This document shows positions 8,305 to 16,038 of a DNA stretch of 23,641 nucleotides, piece after piece; the stretch's first letter is position 1; each line of letters opens with the position of its first letter. The notes below the pieces were generated by a model. It was not told where the DNA came from and did not search any database. It saw only the letters and a program-made list of their open reading frames with translations. Origin of the DNA: an uncultured Alcaligenaceae bacterium (GTDB lineage: Bacteria; Pseudomonadota; Gammaproteobacteria; Burkholderiales; Burkholderiaceae_B); NCBI GenBank assembly GCA_937897265.1, contig CALCPT010000484.1, positions 1-23,641 on the forward strand. The letters run 5' to 3'. The position numbers were made by a program, and so were the translations under genes.

Positions 8305-9300
8305 TTATTCCGGCCTGCCGTAGACCAGCGCAGTTTTAGTTGTGCCGCTGGCCAACCAATCGCCTATTGCCAACTGCAATTGTTTAAAAAACTTGTCAGC
8401 TTTTTTATGCGCTTGAAGGTCGCCACGGTTCTCATCGTTTACTCGATACGAATAGGCTAACTCACCAATAATCGGATCACCGACACTGCGCATCCAGATC
8501 GCGACCTCACAGTGTGCTTGAACGCCATCACCAAACACTAAGTTGCCGAGCGGCAAACATGCTTCAAGTACCTTGTTGGTACGTCCGCCCACGATCTGTA
8601 CTGGCAACTCGGGAGCAGCTTCAAGTTTTTTCAAATCGGGAAAGAATCCGATGACGCTTTGTAGCGTTCTGTCAAAGACTGAATTCAAGGGAACAGTATC
8701 TAAAATGGCATTGTTCGAATAGATCATTCTAGTCGTGCCTAACCCATCGCCTCGAAGGATTTCTTCTTTCAAGCGCAGCCGAACCTTAAGGGGTAAGGCA
8801 GACTTTGGGCTGTAGTGCAACGAGTCCTTTAGGGTGTGCGCTCGACACTTCAGGGTGACCTCACACCAGTCATCAACCCATACATTTTGGCGTGACTCGC
8901 GCACTCGTAAAATTAAGTTATTGCGCCTGAAATGCTCACCTGGCGTATCGTAAAAAAAGACATTGCGTAAACCCGTGTTGGCATTGTCAAGGTGAAAAAA
9001 TTCAACTCCAGATTTTTGGCAAAAAGCCACCAACAAGCTACTCAGCTGCATGATGCGACTGCGTCGGTCTAAGCCTTCAGGTTTCAGCAATAATTTGAAC
9101 TCCCGATTGGTAATTTTTTTATCGGGACCAAGTTTTTTGTCTGAACCAGATTTTTTATCGTGCAAAGAGTCTTTGGTAAGCTGCGCAGACACCTTTGTCT
9201 TCTTGAGATTTTTCAACGTCTTCGACTTTATCGCCTTCTCAGCCTTCTCAGCCTTCTCTGTTAGGGCAACAGCTTTGCTATGCGTTTTTTTAATAGTCAT
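8305..9300 (-). CDS. CYTH-like domain protein with lysine-rich N-terminal tail
   Basis: I do not recognise a named gene. The 331-residue product has two parts. Residues 1-66 are low complexity and very basic (about 19 lysines), built from E-K-A and D-K-K repeats. From about residue 66 the pattern resembles the CYTH/triphosphate-tunnel fold: REFKLLLKPEG (charged first strand), FFYDTPGEHFRRNNLILRVRES, WCEVTLKCRA, and late strands CEVAIWM and ELAYSYRV. CYTH enzymes act on triphosphates or polyphosphate, or make cAMP. The classic ExExK motif is not intact (E-F-K-L-L-L-K), so activity is doubtful. It starts two bases after the SulP stop and ends eight bases before the CHR transporter genes, so it belongs to that operon. 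Confidence 0.55.
   Translation of the reverse strand: MTIKKTHSKAVALTEKAEKAEKAIKSKTLKNLKKTKVSAQLTKDSLHDKKSGSDKKLGPDKKITNREFKLLLKPEGLDRRSRIMQLSSLLVAFCQKSGVEFFHLDNANTGLRNVFFYDTPGEHFRRNNLILRVRESRQNVWVDDWCEVTLKCRAHTLKDSLHYSPKSALPLKVRLRLKEEILRGDGLGTTRMIYSNNAILDTVPLNSVFDRTLQSVIGFFPDLKKLEAAPELPVQIVGGRTNKVLEACLPLGNLVFGDGVQAHCEVAIWMRSVGDPIIGELAYSYRVNDENRGDLQAHKKADKFFKQLQLAIGDWLASGTTKTALVYGRPE
9115..9160 (-). repeat. 18-bp-period tandem repeat within the CYTH-like gene
   Basis: About two and a half imperfect copies of an 18-bp unit start at 9115, 9133 and 9151, each opening with TTTTTT on the plus strand. On the coding strand they encode successive D-K-K blocks separated by short Gly/Ser/Pro linkers (about residues 48-62). 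Confidence 0.6.
9233..9259 (-). repeat. 9-bp tandem repeat encoding E-K-A
   Basis: Three adjacent copies of a 9-bp unit (GCCTTCTCA on the plus strand, the last copy with one change) encode E-K-A three-residue repeats at residues 15-23 of the CYTH-like protein. Such a short tandem array is prone to copy-number change. Confidence 0.65.
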
Positions 9301-9302
9301 GT

Positions 9303-10940
9303 TTACCGACTCGCAGCAAATAAGGCGCCAGATAGAGATTCAAAGTAGTTGCTGTCTGGCAACGTTTCAAAGATTCCTGCTTTGCGCAATTTAAGCAAGA
9401 CACGTTCGTTGGCCTCGCACAATAGCACTCTGACACCTCGTTTCTGCAACCCAGTGATTGCATCTTCGATGCACTGTAATCCTGTCACATCCATAAAAGG
9501 CACTCGCTGCAAACGCATGATCAACACCTTTGGATCGGTTGCGGTATCACGCAAGACACGCTCGAAATTGTCGACGGCACCGAAAAACATCGGGCCGTTG
9601 ATTTCGTACAGCAAGGTCCCAGCAGGCAAAGCTCCAAGACCCTGACTTGCCAGTTCAGGCTGTACCGAGACCTGATCCAATTGGCGCAATTCGACGGCCG
9701 CCGCCATGCGTCGTAAAAAATGCAAAATTGCCAGGATGACACCAACATTGACTGCCACCACCAGATCCACAAACACTGTCAACAAAAACGTGACGACTAG
9801 AATCGCACGATCCGCATACGGTGCTCGAGTCAGTACGCGCCCAAAACGGTGGAGTTCGCTCATGTTCCAAGCCACTACAAACAGAATTGCTGCCAGCGCG
9901 GCCAACGGGATGCTTGAAGCCAAAGGAGCTAGCACCAGCAGTACTGCAATCAGCGTCACCGCGTGCATGATCCCCGCAAGGGGGCTCGTCGCACCATTGC
10001 GGATATTAGTCGCGGTGCGCGCAATCGCTCCTGTTGCTGCAAACCCACCAAACAGGGGTGTCATCATATTGGCGATGCCCTGCCCCACAAGCTCTTGATT
10101 AGAATCATGTTTGGTGCCAGCCATCCCATCAGCCACCACCGCCGACAGTAATGACTCAATCGCGCCGAGCATTGCGATCGTGAAGGCAGGCCCAATCAAC
10201 GACAGCACTTGCGACAGACTTAAATCGGGCAACGCAAACGCCGGCAGGCCCTGAGGTACCCCGCCAAAGGCCGTCCCGATGGTCGCCACTCCCTGCAGTT
10301 GTAGCGTCGACTGCAACAATGTGGCCACGATCATCGCCACCAAAGGCCCCGGTATCTTTTTTAGTGCTGAGACCTTTGGAGAAAAAATCACAATCAACAA
10401 ACTTAACAGCGCAATCGCCAGTGTCGGTAGATGGGTTTGAGACAGCAGCGTGAGCTGGCCCCATAATTTTTCATGGAAGTGCTCAGCCGTAACTTTAGGC
10501 AACCCTAAAAAATCAGACCATTGACCAACAAAAATGATGACACCGATACCCGTGGTGAACCCCACAATCACGGGGGCCGGAATAAATTTGATGACCGCTC
10601 CCATTTTGGTCAGACCCATGAGCAACAGCATCACCCCGGCCATCAGTGTGGCAACCTGCAAGCCAGCCATGCCATATTTGGCGGTGATTCCGGCCAGGAT
10701 CACAATAAACGCACCGGTTGGCCCAGCGATCTGCAACCGAGAGCCGCCTAGCAAAGTGACTAGCCCGCCACCAATAATGGCGGTGTAGATGCCTTGCTCG
10801 GGTCGTGCCCCCGAGGCGATCGCAAAGGCCATCGACAATGGCAGCGCGACGATCCCCACCACGAGCCCCGCAACGATATTAGGGAGCCACTGATGACGGG
10901 CGTAAAGGCCAGCGCGATATCCTTCAATTACTGCAATCAT
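9303..10940 (-). CDS. SulP family (SLC26-type) anion transporter with STAS domain
   Basis: A 545-residue inner-membrane transporter. The N-terminal family signature LPNIVAGLVVGIVALPLSMAFAIASG and QGIYTAIIGGGLVTLLGGSRLQIAGPTGAF are clear, followed by about a dozen membrane segments. A cytoplasmic STAS domain runs from roughly residue 440 to 540 (PMFFGAVDNFERVL, then VPFMDVTGLQCIEDA). SulP proteins carry sulfate, bicarbonate, dicarboxylates or related anions; the substrate here is unknown. An open frame reaches back to 11069, but that extra sequence (with CCC and RNRR runs) is not family-like. The ATG at 10940 is preceded by GGAA at good spacing and begins the usual MIAVIEGYRAG. It is the first gene of the SulP-CYTH-CHR-CHR-YggU operon. 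Confidence 0.93.
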   Translation of the reverse strand: MIAVIEGYRAGLYARHQWLPNIVAGLVVGIVALPLSMAFAIASGARPEQGIYTAIIGGGLVTLLGGSRLQIAGPTGAFIVILAGITAKYGMAGLQVATLMAGVMLLLMGLTKMGAVIKFIPAPVIVGFTTGIGVIIFVGQWSDFLGLPKVTAEHFHEKLWGQLTLLSQTHLPTLAIALLSLLIVIFSPKVSALKKIPGPLVAMIVATLLQSTLQLQGVATIGTAFGGVPQGLPAFALPDLSLSQVLSLIGPAFTIAMLGAIESLLSAVVADGMAGTKHDSNQELVGQGIANMMTPLFGGFAATGAIARTATNIRNGATSPLAGIMHAVTLIAVLLVLAPLASSIPLAALAAILFVVAWNMSELHRFGRVLTRAPYADRAILVVTFLLTVFVDLVVAVNVGVILAILHFLRRMAAAVELRQLDQVSVQPELASQGLGALPAGTLLYEINGPMFFGAVDNFERVLRDTATDPKVLIMRLQRVPFMDVTGLQCIEDAITGLQKRGVRVLLCEANERVLLKLRKAGIFETLPDSNYFESLSGALFAASR

Positions 10941-11106
10941 GTCATTCCGATGAGAAGAAAGCACATCTGGAGGTTCTAGATCAGTATAGCTGCAACGATT
11001 GCGGCGATTCCCAAACCGGTTACAGCAGCAACGTCTTTCGTCAGTCTTGTATAAATCCATCCAAAGCACTACGCTCTAACTTTGACTTTTTTAAACACCA
11101 TATTCT
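10941..11106. other. Divergent intergenic region, SulP operon / amidase
   Basis: The 166 bases must hold promoters for both directions. On the minus strand a TATACT lies at 10986-10981, but no good -35 is found at 16-18 bases. The plus-strand amidase start has no visible Shine-Dalgarno sequence. I see no terminator, repeat or RNA gene. A short hydrophobic frame on the minus strand lacks an in-frame ATG and is not called. Confidence 0.3.
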
Positions 11107-12621
11107 ATGAGCCTACCTGAACTTTCTGCAGTCGAACTTCGCCGCCTGATTGGCGCTCGCCAGGTGTCACCCGTCGAGCTCATGGACGCCTGCATTGAAC
11201 GTATCGACGCGCTTAATCCCGCGATCAATGCGATCTGCGCCACTGACTTCGAACGCGCCCGTGCTAGCGCAAAGCAAGCCGAGTCTGCCGTCATGCGAGG
11301 CGAGGCCTTAGGCCCTTTGCATGGGCTACCGTTAGGTGTGAAAGACTTGCAAGCCACCAAAGACTTGCTCACCACGTACGGCAACATTGGGTTTCGCAGT
11401 AATGTGCCTGACCAAGATAACAGCCTGATTACCCGTCTGCGCTCGGCCGGTGCGATCGTGACCGCAAAAACAAACACGCCTGATATGGGTGCAGGCGCAA
11501 ACACGCGCAACGCAGTCTGGGGCGCGACTGGCAACCCTTTTAATCCAACCTTAAACGCCGGCGGCTCGTCGGGCGGCTCAGCGGCTGCTTTGGCGACCGA
11601 CCTGCTTCCGATCTGCACCGGCTCAGACACGGGTGGCTCATTGCGGATTCCTGCCGCACTTTGCGGGGTTGTTGGCATGCGTCCCTCACCAGGCATGATC
11701 GGCAATAATGCTCGTGCGCTCGGGTGGTCGGTGATTTCAGTGCTCGGCCCGATGGGCCGTGACGTCGCAGATACGGCCTTGCTATATTCAGCGAGCGTTG
11801 GGCGCGATGCGATGGATCCGCTTGTGTTTCCGAATGACCCCAAAAAGTTTTGGCCATTGCAACAGTTTGATTTATCCAAATTACGCATTGGTTACACCGA
11901 AGATTTCGGCGTCTGTATCGTCGACCAAAAGATCCGCAGAACGTTTCGCAAGCGGATTGAAGCCCTCTCGTCTTTGGTCGCAACCTGTGAGCCAATCGAG
12001 TTCAAATTAGGCGACCCAGATCGTGCCTTTGATATTTTGCGTGCCGAAAACTTTGTATCGTCGTTTGCACACACCTATCGCACAGCCCCTGAAACTCTTG
12101 GCCCAAATATCCGAGCAAACATGGAGATCGCTTCTGCGATTACGCTGGCTGACCGAGCCTGGGCGCACCTTGAGCAAACGAAGGTCACTCGTCAATTTGC
12201 AGCGGCCACTGAAAAATACGATCTGATTTTGTCACCTGTCGTACCTGTCACTGCGTTTCCTTGGACTGAACTTTATGCCGCTCAGGTAGATGGTCAGACC
12301 ATGCGTAATTATTATCACTGGCTGGGCTTGACGTATGTCGTAACGCTCGCGACCAACCCCACCATTGCCTTGCCATGTGGCACGGACGAACATGGGATGC
12401 CTTTTGGCCTGCAGATGTCAGGACGTTTATTTGGTGATGATCAGGTGTTGGCAGCTGCGCATGCCATTGAGCAGGCGTTTAAAGGCGACTCTACGCTTTG
12501 CCGACCCAAGCCCGATTTGAAGGCCCTACAGGTTGCGCGGCCAGAGCTCAAATCGATTGTGACGCATCCGCCTATTTATGGTTCGGGTACAGCGCTCGAC
12601 GCTTCGGCAGCGGCGGTGTAA
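11107..12621 (+). CDS. Amidase signature family hydrolase
   Basis: A 504-residue amidase-signature enzyme, which hydrolyses carboxylic amides or related bonds with a Ser-cisSer-Lys triad. The triad is intact: Lys79 in GLPLGVKDL, cis-Ser154 in the AGGSSGGSAAAL loop, and nucleophile Ser178 in GSDTGGSLRIPA. The spacings (75 and 24 residues) equal those of fatty acid amide hydrolase. There is no signal peptide, so it is probably cytoplasmic. It is not a GatA by context, because no gatB or gatC is nearby. The C-terminal region (PTIALPCGTDEHGMPFGLQMSGR) is typical of amidases annotated for aryl- or alkyl-amides. It is divergent from SulP and convergent with the BenE-type permease, so it appears monocistronic. 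Confidence 0.92.
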   Translation: MSLPELSAVELRRLIGARQVSPVELMDACIERIDALNPAINAICATDFERARASAKQAESAVMRGEALGPLHGLPLGVKDLQATKDLLTTYGNIGFRSNVPDQDNSLITRLRSAGAIVTAKTNTPDMGAGANTRNAVWGATGNPFNPTLNAGGSSGGSAAALATDLLPICTGSDTGGSLRIPAALCGVVGMRPSPGMIGNNARALGWSVISVLGPMGRDVADTALLYSASVGRDAMDPLVFPNDPKKFWPLQQFDLSKLRIGYTEDFGVCIVDQKIRRTFRKRIEALSSLVATCEPIEFKLGDPDRAFDILRAENFVSSFAHTYRTAPETLGPNIRANMEIASAITLADRAWAHLEQTKVTRQFAAATEKYDLILSPVVPVTAFPWTELYAAQVDGQTMRNYYHWLGLTYVVTLATNPTIALPCGTDEHGMPFGLQMSGRLFGDDQVLAAAHAIEQAFKGDSTLCRPKPDLKALQVARPELKSIVTHPPIYGSGTALDASAAAV

Positions 12622-12680
12622 TTGGCGGATAGGGTGCCGTGTCGGCAGCGAATACGCTTACAGCGTAAGGCGGGCTCAGG

Positions 12681-13841
12681 TTAAGGTGACTTGCGGTGAT
12701 GTAACGCCGCAGTCACCATACCAAGAGCTAAACCCCAGAAAGCACTGTTCAAGCCAAACAGCGAAAGCCCCGACGCTGTCACCAAAAACGTAATCACAGC
12801 AGCGTCACACTCGTTGGGTTCGCTGAGTGCCGTCGCCAAACCATTACCGATCGTGCCTAACAAGGCTAAGCCCGCGATGGTCACAATCAAGGCCTGCGGA
12901 AACGCGGCAAAAAGGCTGACAACTGTTGCGCCCAGCACACCTGTGACGACATAAAAACAACCCGCACACACTGCTGCAAGATAACGTTGTTTCGGGTCAG
13001 CGTCGGCGTCTTTGCTCATACACATGGCCGCGGTGATGGCTGCTAAATTAAATGAGAAACCGCCAAACGGTGCCAGTAACAAACCGGCAAGACCCGTGAA
13101 GCCAATCAACGGCGAAGCCGGTGTCGTATAGCCATTAGCGCGCAGCACAGCCAGCCCTGGAACATTTTGTGAAGCCATCGACACTATAAATAACGGGATC
13201 CCGACGCCAATCAGGCTTGTGACCGAAAAGGTAGGCGTCATCCAAAGGGGTTGCGCAAACGTGAGTGCGAAATGCTGCATCTGAAACAAACCTAGCGCAG
13301 CTGTTGCGCCGAGCCCAACAAAAAAAGTCAGCGGGACGGCATAGAGTGGCAGATAGCGTCTCGCAACGAGAAAGCAGGCAAGCATGATCCCGACTAGCGC
13401 GCCTTGTGTCGGCAACACCACAAATACGTCTACTCCAAAACGTAACAAAACTCCCGCCAACATCGCTGCGGCAAGCGTTTTTGGTACGTAACGCATCAGG
13501 CGTTCAAACAGACCAGAAAAGCCTGCAAGTGTGATGAGCAAAGAATTAAATAAAAAGATGCCGATCGCCTCAGACATGGATAACCCTGCGAGGCCCGTAA
13601 TCAATAACGCAGCACCCGGCGTTGACCAAGCAGTGAGGATCGGCTCTTTGAAATAGAGAGACAAACCAATGCAGGTAAATCCCATCCCAAGGCCCAAGGC
13701 CCATAGCCAAGACGAAATTTCAGCTGGCGTCGCGCCCGCCGCATGCGCGGCTTGAAAGACAATTGCGGCTGAACTGGTATAGCCCACCAGCACGGCGATG
13801 AATCCAGCAGACAGATGCGAGAGCCGAACTCGGCTCAGCAT
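12681..13841 (-). CDS. benE: BenE family (benzoate/H+ symporter type) transporter
   Basis: A 386-residue polytopic membrane protein with about twelve hydrophobic segments and family signatures: LSAGFIAVLVGYTSS near the N-terminus, KEPILTAWSTPGAALL (about residues 65-80), PLFIVSMASQNVPGLAVLRANGY, and APFGGFSFNLAAITAA. BenE proteins are proposed proton-linked benzoate importers, but most relatives are uncharacterised and no benzoate catabolic genes lie nearby. The ATG at 13841 follows the cyclohydrolase gene by 81 bases on the same strand. An imperfect hairpin (CAGAC...GTCTG, 13857-13877) lies just before it without a T-tract. The gene could be the distal member of a transcript from the ribA-like promoter, or independent. 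Confidence 0.9.
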   Translation of the reverse strand: MLSRVRLSHLSAGFIAVLVGYTSSAAIVFQAAHAAGATPAEISSWLWALGLGMGFTCIGLSLYFKEPILTAWSTPGAALLITGLAGLSMSEAIGIFLFNSLLITLAGFSGLFERLMRYVPKTLAAAMLAGVLLRFGVDVFVVLPTQGALVGIMLACFLVARRYLPLYAVPLTFFVGLGATAALGLFQMQHFALTFAQPLWMTPTFSVTSLIGVGIPLFIVSMASQNVPGLAVLRANGYTTPASPLIGFTGLAGLLLAPFGGFSFNLAAITAAMCMSKDADADPKQRYLAAVCAGCFYVVTGVLGATVVSLFAAFPQALIVTIAGLALLGTIGNGLATALSEPNECDAAVITFLVTASGLSLFGLNSAFWGLALGMVTAALHHRKSP

Positions 13842-13922
13842 TGCAGCACTGGAGAACAGACAACCGCTGTTGGTCTGCTTGGCACGTTAAACCCTGTGAG
13901 GTCTGTTAAGAAAGGCGAGACC

Positions 13923-14996
13923 CTAAAGCATGTGACCACTTTTAGTCGCTTTCGTGCGCAAGTAGCCATGATTGTGTTCGTTTGACGGAAAAATGTGAGC
14001 GACACGCTCAACCACTTCGATATTATGCTGAGCCAAGGCGGCGACTTTTAATGGATTGTTAGTCATTAACCGCACGCGCGTCACACCCAACAAACGCAGC
14101 ATTTGCGCAGCAGGCAAATAATTGCGCTCGTCTGAGTCAAAGCCCAACTGCAGATTGGCATCAACGGTATCAAAGCCAGCGTCTTGCAACTGATAGGCGC
14201 GCAGCTTATTCACCAAGCCAATCCCACGACCCTCTTGCGCGAGATACAGCAAAATCCCACTGCCAAACTTATTCATTTCGCTGATCGAACCTCGCAACTG
14301 ATTGCCACAGTCACAGCGTAACGACCCCATCAAATCGCCCGTAAAACACTCAGAGTGCAAACGAATCAATGCGGGAACCTCTGGATTTAGCTCACCGACA
14401 ATAATCGCCAAATGTTCGATACCACCATCACGCGGCCGAAAAGCCACCACGCGGGCATGCTCGGCGGCTTCGAGTGGCACGCGCGCTTCGCTGACCACAC
14501 GCAGAGAGTCGGCTGCAATATCCATGTAAGCATCGATTGCAGCCACGCTCACGTTCAAGGCGTCGGTCGCTGAACCAGCGGTCGCCACAATCGCGGCTGG
14601 CAACAAGCGTGAAAGTTTGGCTAGCATGACGCATGCTTGCTCGAGATGCCCCGCTGCTGAAATGTGCAACGCAGTCAAGTCGGGAGGCGTCTCAAGCGCC
14701 GAGAGCGGGTTTGCCAAGTAATCAATCACGGCCTTGTGCAGGCCGCCAGGCGCGCTCACCACACAGGCCTGATGATCACTTTTATCTAGCCCGAGGACAT
14801 TAGCACGTGTGCCCGTCATGACCAGTGCAACAGGTGAGTTAGACTCAGAGGCCAGCGCGCTCAGGCTTTCAACGCTGACGGCCTCGGCCGCGAGCATCAG
14901 GACACTGGCTTCACCAAGATGTACTCGAATACTCGCTCCGCGGCGTAGTTCGGAGATAACACGGTCAACTTCAATCAGGGGGTCTGTTTTAGACAC
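13923..14996 (-). CDS. ribA: GTP cyclohydrolase II with vestigial RibB-like N-terminal region
   Basis: GTP cyclohydrolase II opens GTP to 2,5-diamino-6-ribosylamino-pyrimidinone phosphate, the first riboflavin step. In this 357-residue protein the C-terminal domain (from about residue 175) is complete: zinc cysteines 217, 228 and 230 in HSECFTGDLMGSLRCDC, then LAQEGRGIGLVNKLRAYQLQD, and the active-site GFDSDERNY with Arg291. The N-terminal 165 residues resemble a RibB (DHBP synthase) domain in outline (VDRVISELRRG...LAAEAV), but the acidic DDEDRENEGDL-type loop is gone, so RibB activity is not expected. The GTG start at 14996 has a TAGG seven bases upstream. It is divergent from the RibD-type reductase gene, suggesting paired control. 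It may serve riboflavin synthesis or a dedicated secondary pathway. Confidence 0.88.
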   Translation of the reverse strand: MSKTDPLIEVDRVISELRRGASIRVHLGEASVLMLAAEAVSVESLSALASESNSPVALVMTGTRANVLGLDKSDHQACVVSAPGGLHKAVIDYLANPLSALETPPDLTALHISAAGHLEQACVMLAKLSRLLPAAIVATAGSATDALNVSVAAIDAYMDIAADSLRVVSEARVPLEAAEHARVVAFRPRDGGIEHLAIIVGELNPEVPALIRLHSECFTGDLMGSLRCDCGNQLRGSISEMNKFGSGILLYLAQEGRGIGLVNKLRAYQLQDAGFDTVDANLQLGFDSDERNYLPAAQMLRLLGVTRVRLMTNNPLKVAALAQHNIEVVERVAHIFPSNEHNHGYLRTKATKSGHML

Positions 14997-15007
14997 GTCG
15001 AGCCTAA

Positions 15008-15023
15008 CAATAAGTTTTTATTG
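15008..15023. promoter_or_regulatory. Inverted repeat upstream of the ribA-like gene
   Basis: CAATAA and TTATTG form a perfect 6-bp inverted repeat around GTTT, 11 bases before the ribA-like GTG start (leader of the minus-strand transcript). It contains the 10-mer AGTTTTTATT (15013-15022), which recurs at 15227-15236 in the right arm of the larger palindrome on the far side of the same intergenic region. A regulator site or leader hairpin is inferred. Confidence 0.4.
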
Positions 15024-15086
15024 GGGTTGTGACGAAATTTCAGCGTAAGCTGACACCTAGCTGAATAATCGCGCCGCTCGCAATTA

Positions 15087-15102
15087 TGCCATCATCGTGG
15101 CA
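15087..15102. promoter_or_regulatory. TGCCA-N6-TGGCA inverted repeat over a possible minus-strand -10 box
   Basis: A 5-bp inverted repeat with a 6-base spacer. On the minus strand the same bases contain TGGCATAAT, an extended -10 element, but no matching -35 box is seen. A protein bound here could control the ribA-like gene. It is short and could be chance. Confidence 0.25.
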
Positions 15103-15187
15103 ATATATTGGGGAATACACTTAGTTTGTAACAACTTTTTAAAGTTCCACCCTGTCTGATCCTCACACATTCTTCACCGTTGCTTTT

Positions 15188-15218
15188 TTGATCTTGTTAC
15201 CTAAGTCTGCATTATAAA
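15188..15218 (+). promoter_or_regulatory. Candidate promoter of the RibD-type reductase gene
   Basis: TTGATC (15188-15193) and TTATAA (15212-15217) are separated by 18 bases. The -10 box overlaps the left arm of the 22-bp palindrome at 15214-15235, which would place that palindrome where a repressor could block transcription. Boxes are seen; use as a promoter is inferred. Confidence 0.4.
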
Positions 15219-15235
15219 AACTAAGTAGTTTTTAT
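15214..15235. promoter_or_regulatory. 22-bp palindrome (operator-like) before the RibD-type gene
   Basis: Two perfect 10-bp arms (ATAAAAACTA and TAGTTTTTAT) flank a central AG. It overlaps the candidate -10 box and lies 32 bases before the ATG. There is no T-tract or GC-rich stem, so a terminator is unlikely; a dimeric regulator's operator is the simplest reading. No regulator gene is present in the window. Confidence 0.5.
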
Positions 15236-15267
15236 TAATTTTTCTCTCTAATGACTCTCGGTACCTC

Positions 15268-16038
15268 ATGAACGAAAGCGCGCAACAAGATTCTTGGCCA
15301 GACCTGCTTGAGGCCTTTGTTCGAGCGCCCACTCCGGTGCCGTCGGAGTGGGCGCCTGTCTTTGGCCCGTTGCGAACGGGTGCTTGCGATGCAATGATGG
15401 TAGTCGGTCAATTAGGTCAAACGCTGGATGGTCGCATTGCCACCGTCACCGGTCAGTCAAAATATATCAATGGGCCAGCTGGGCTCACCCATTTGCATCG
15501 CTTGCGAGCCGTTGTCGACGCTGTCGTCGTGGGCGTGGGCACTGCGACGGCAGACAACCCTCGCTTAAATGTGCGGCTTGTAGCTGGCCAACACCCAGCT
15601 CGGGTCGTCATTGATCCAAAGGCCCGCCTAGCACCCGACTCACTGGTATGGTCAAACGATGGCGCGCGTCGTCTTGTCATCGTTGCCGATCAGATCAAAG
15701 TCAACACACCACCCGAGGTAGAGGTCGTCTCGCTTGAAAGCAGCAACGGCCAACTCGCCCCTGCCGACATCCTCAAGGCTTTGTTTGAGCGCGGTCTCAA
15801 ACGTATCTTGATAGAAGGTGGGGCCGATACCGTTTCACGCTTTATGCAGGCCGGTTGCCTCGACCGCCTGCACGTTATTGTGGCGCCGATCATCATGGGC
15901 TCGGGTCGCCCCGGTTTTTCTCTGCCTGCGATCGAGCACATGGATCAGGCAGTCAGAATAAAAATGCATCCTCACCCGCTCGAAGATGAGATGCTCTTTG
16001 ATTGCGATCTATCAGCTCAACGCGTCAGAATCGTCTAG
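15268..16038 (+). CDS. RibD C-terminal-type reductase (pyrimidine reductase / DHFR-like fold), stand-alone
   Basis: The 256-residue protein matches the reductase half of RibD, which uses NADPH to reduce the ribosyl side chain of the diaminopyrimidine to ribityl. After a non-conserved N-terminus of about 45 residues come MMVVGQLGQTLDGRIATVTG, a YINGPAGLTHLHRLRA segment, VVGVGTATADNPRLNVR, HPARVVIDP, and the cofactor-loop strand ILIEGGADTVSRFM. The zinc deaminase domain of bifunctional RibD is absent. The gene is divergent from the GTP cyclohydrolase II gene, whose product is the expected substrate. Its last 27 bases overlap the 3' end of the convergent glycosyltransferase gene. The ribosome binding site is weak, and a six-codon frame (15251-15271) overlaps the ATG. 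Confidence 0.85.
   Translation: MNESAQQDSWPDLLEAFVRAPTPVPSEWAPVFGPLRTGACDAMMVVGQLGQTLDGRIATVTGQSKYINGPAGLTHLHRLRAVVDAVVVGVGTATADNPRLNVRLVAGQHPARVVIDPKARLAPDSLVWSNDGARRLVIVADQIKVNTPPEVEVVSLESSNGQLAPADILKALFERGLKRILIEGGADTVSRFMQAGCLDRLHVIVAPIIMGSGRPGFSLPAIEHMDQAVRIKMHPHPLEDEMLFDCDLSAQRVRIV

Noticed and set aside
10978..11064. Short hydrophobic minus-strand frame ending ...LGIAAIVAAILI upstream of SulP
   Set aside because: It has no in-frame ATG or GTG start and no ribosome binding site; too short to support as a gene.
10941..11069. 43-residue N-terminal extension of the SulP protein
   Set aside because: It is Cys/Arg-rich, unlike SulP N-termini, and a well-spaced GGAA precedes the internal ATG at 10940.
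11091..11888. 265-codon minus-strand frame antisense to the amidase
   Set aside because: No family features; it mirrors the codon bias of the intact amidase gene on the other strand.
12657..12669. CTTAC-AGC-GTAAG hairpin between the convergent amidase and benE genes as terminator
   Set aside because: Only five base pairs, three-base loop, no T-tract.
13857..13877. CAGAC...GTCTG hairpin before benE as a rho-independent terminator
   Set aside because: The stem has a bulge and no T-run follows on either strand; operator or chance is equally possible.
14997..15267. FMN riboswitch controlling the rib-like genes
   Set aside because: The conserved RFN-element blocks were not recognised on either strand; the region shows AT-rich palindromes instead.
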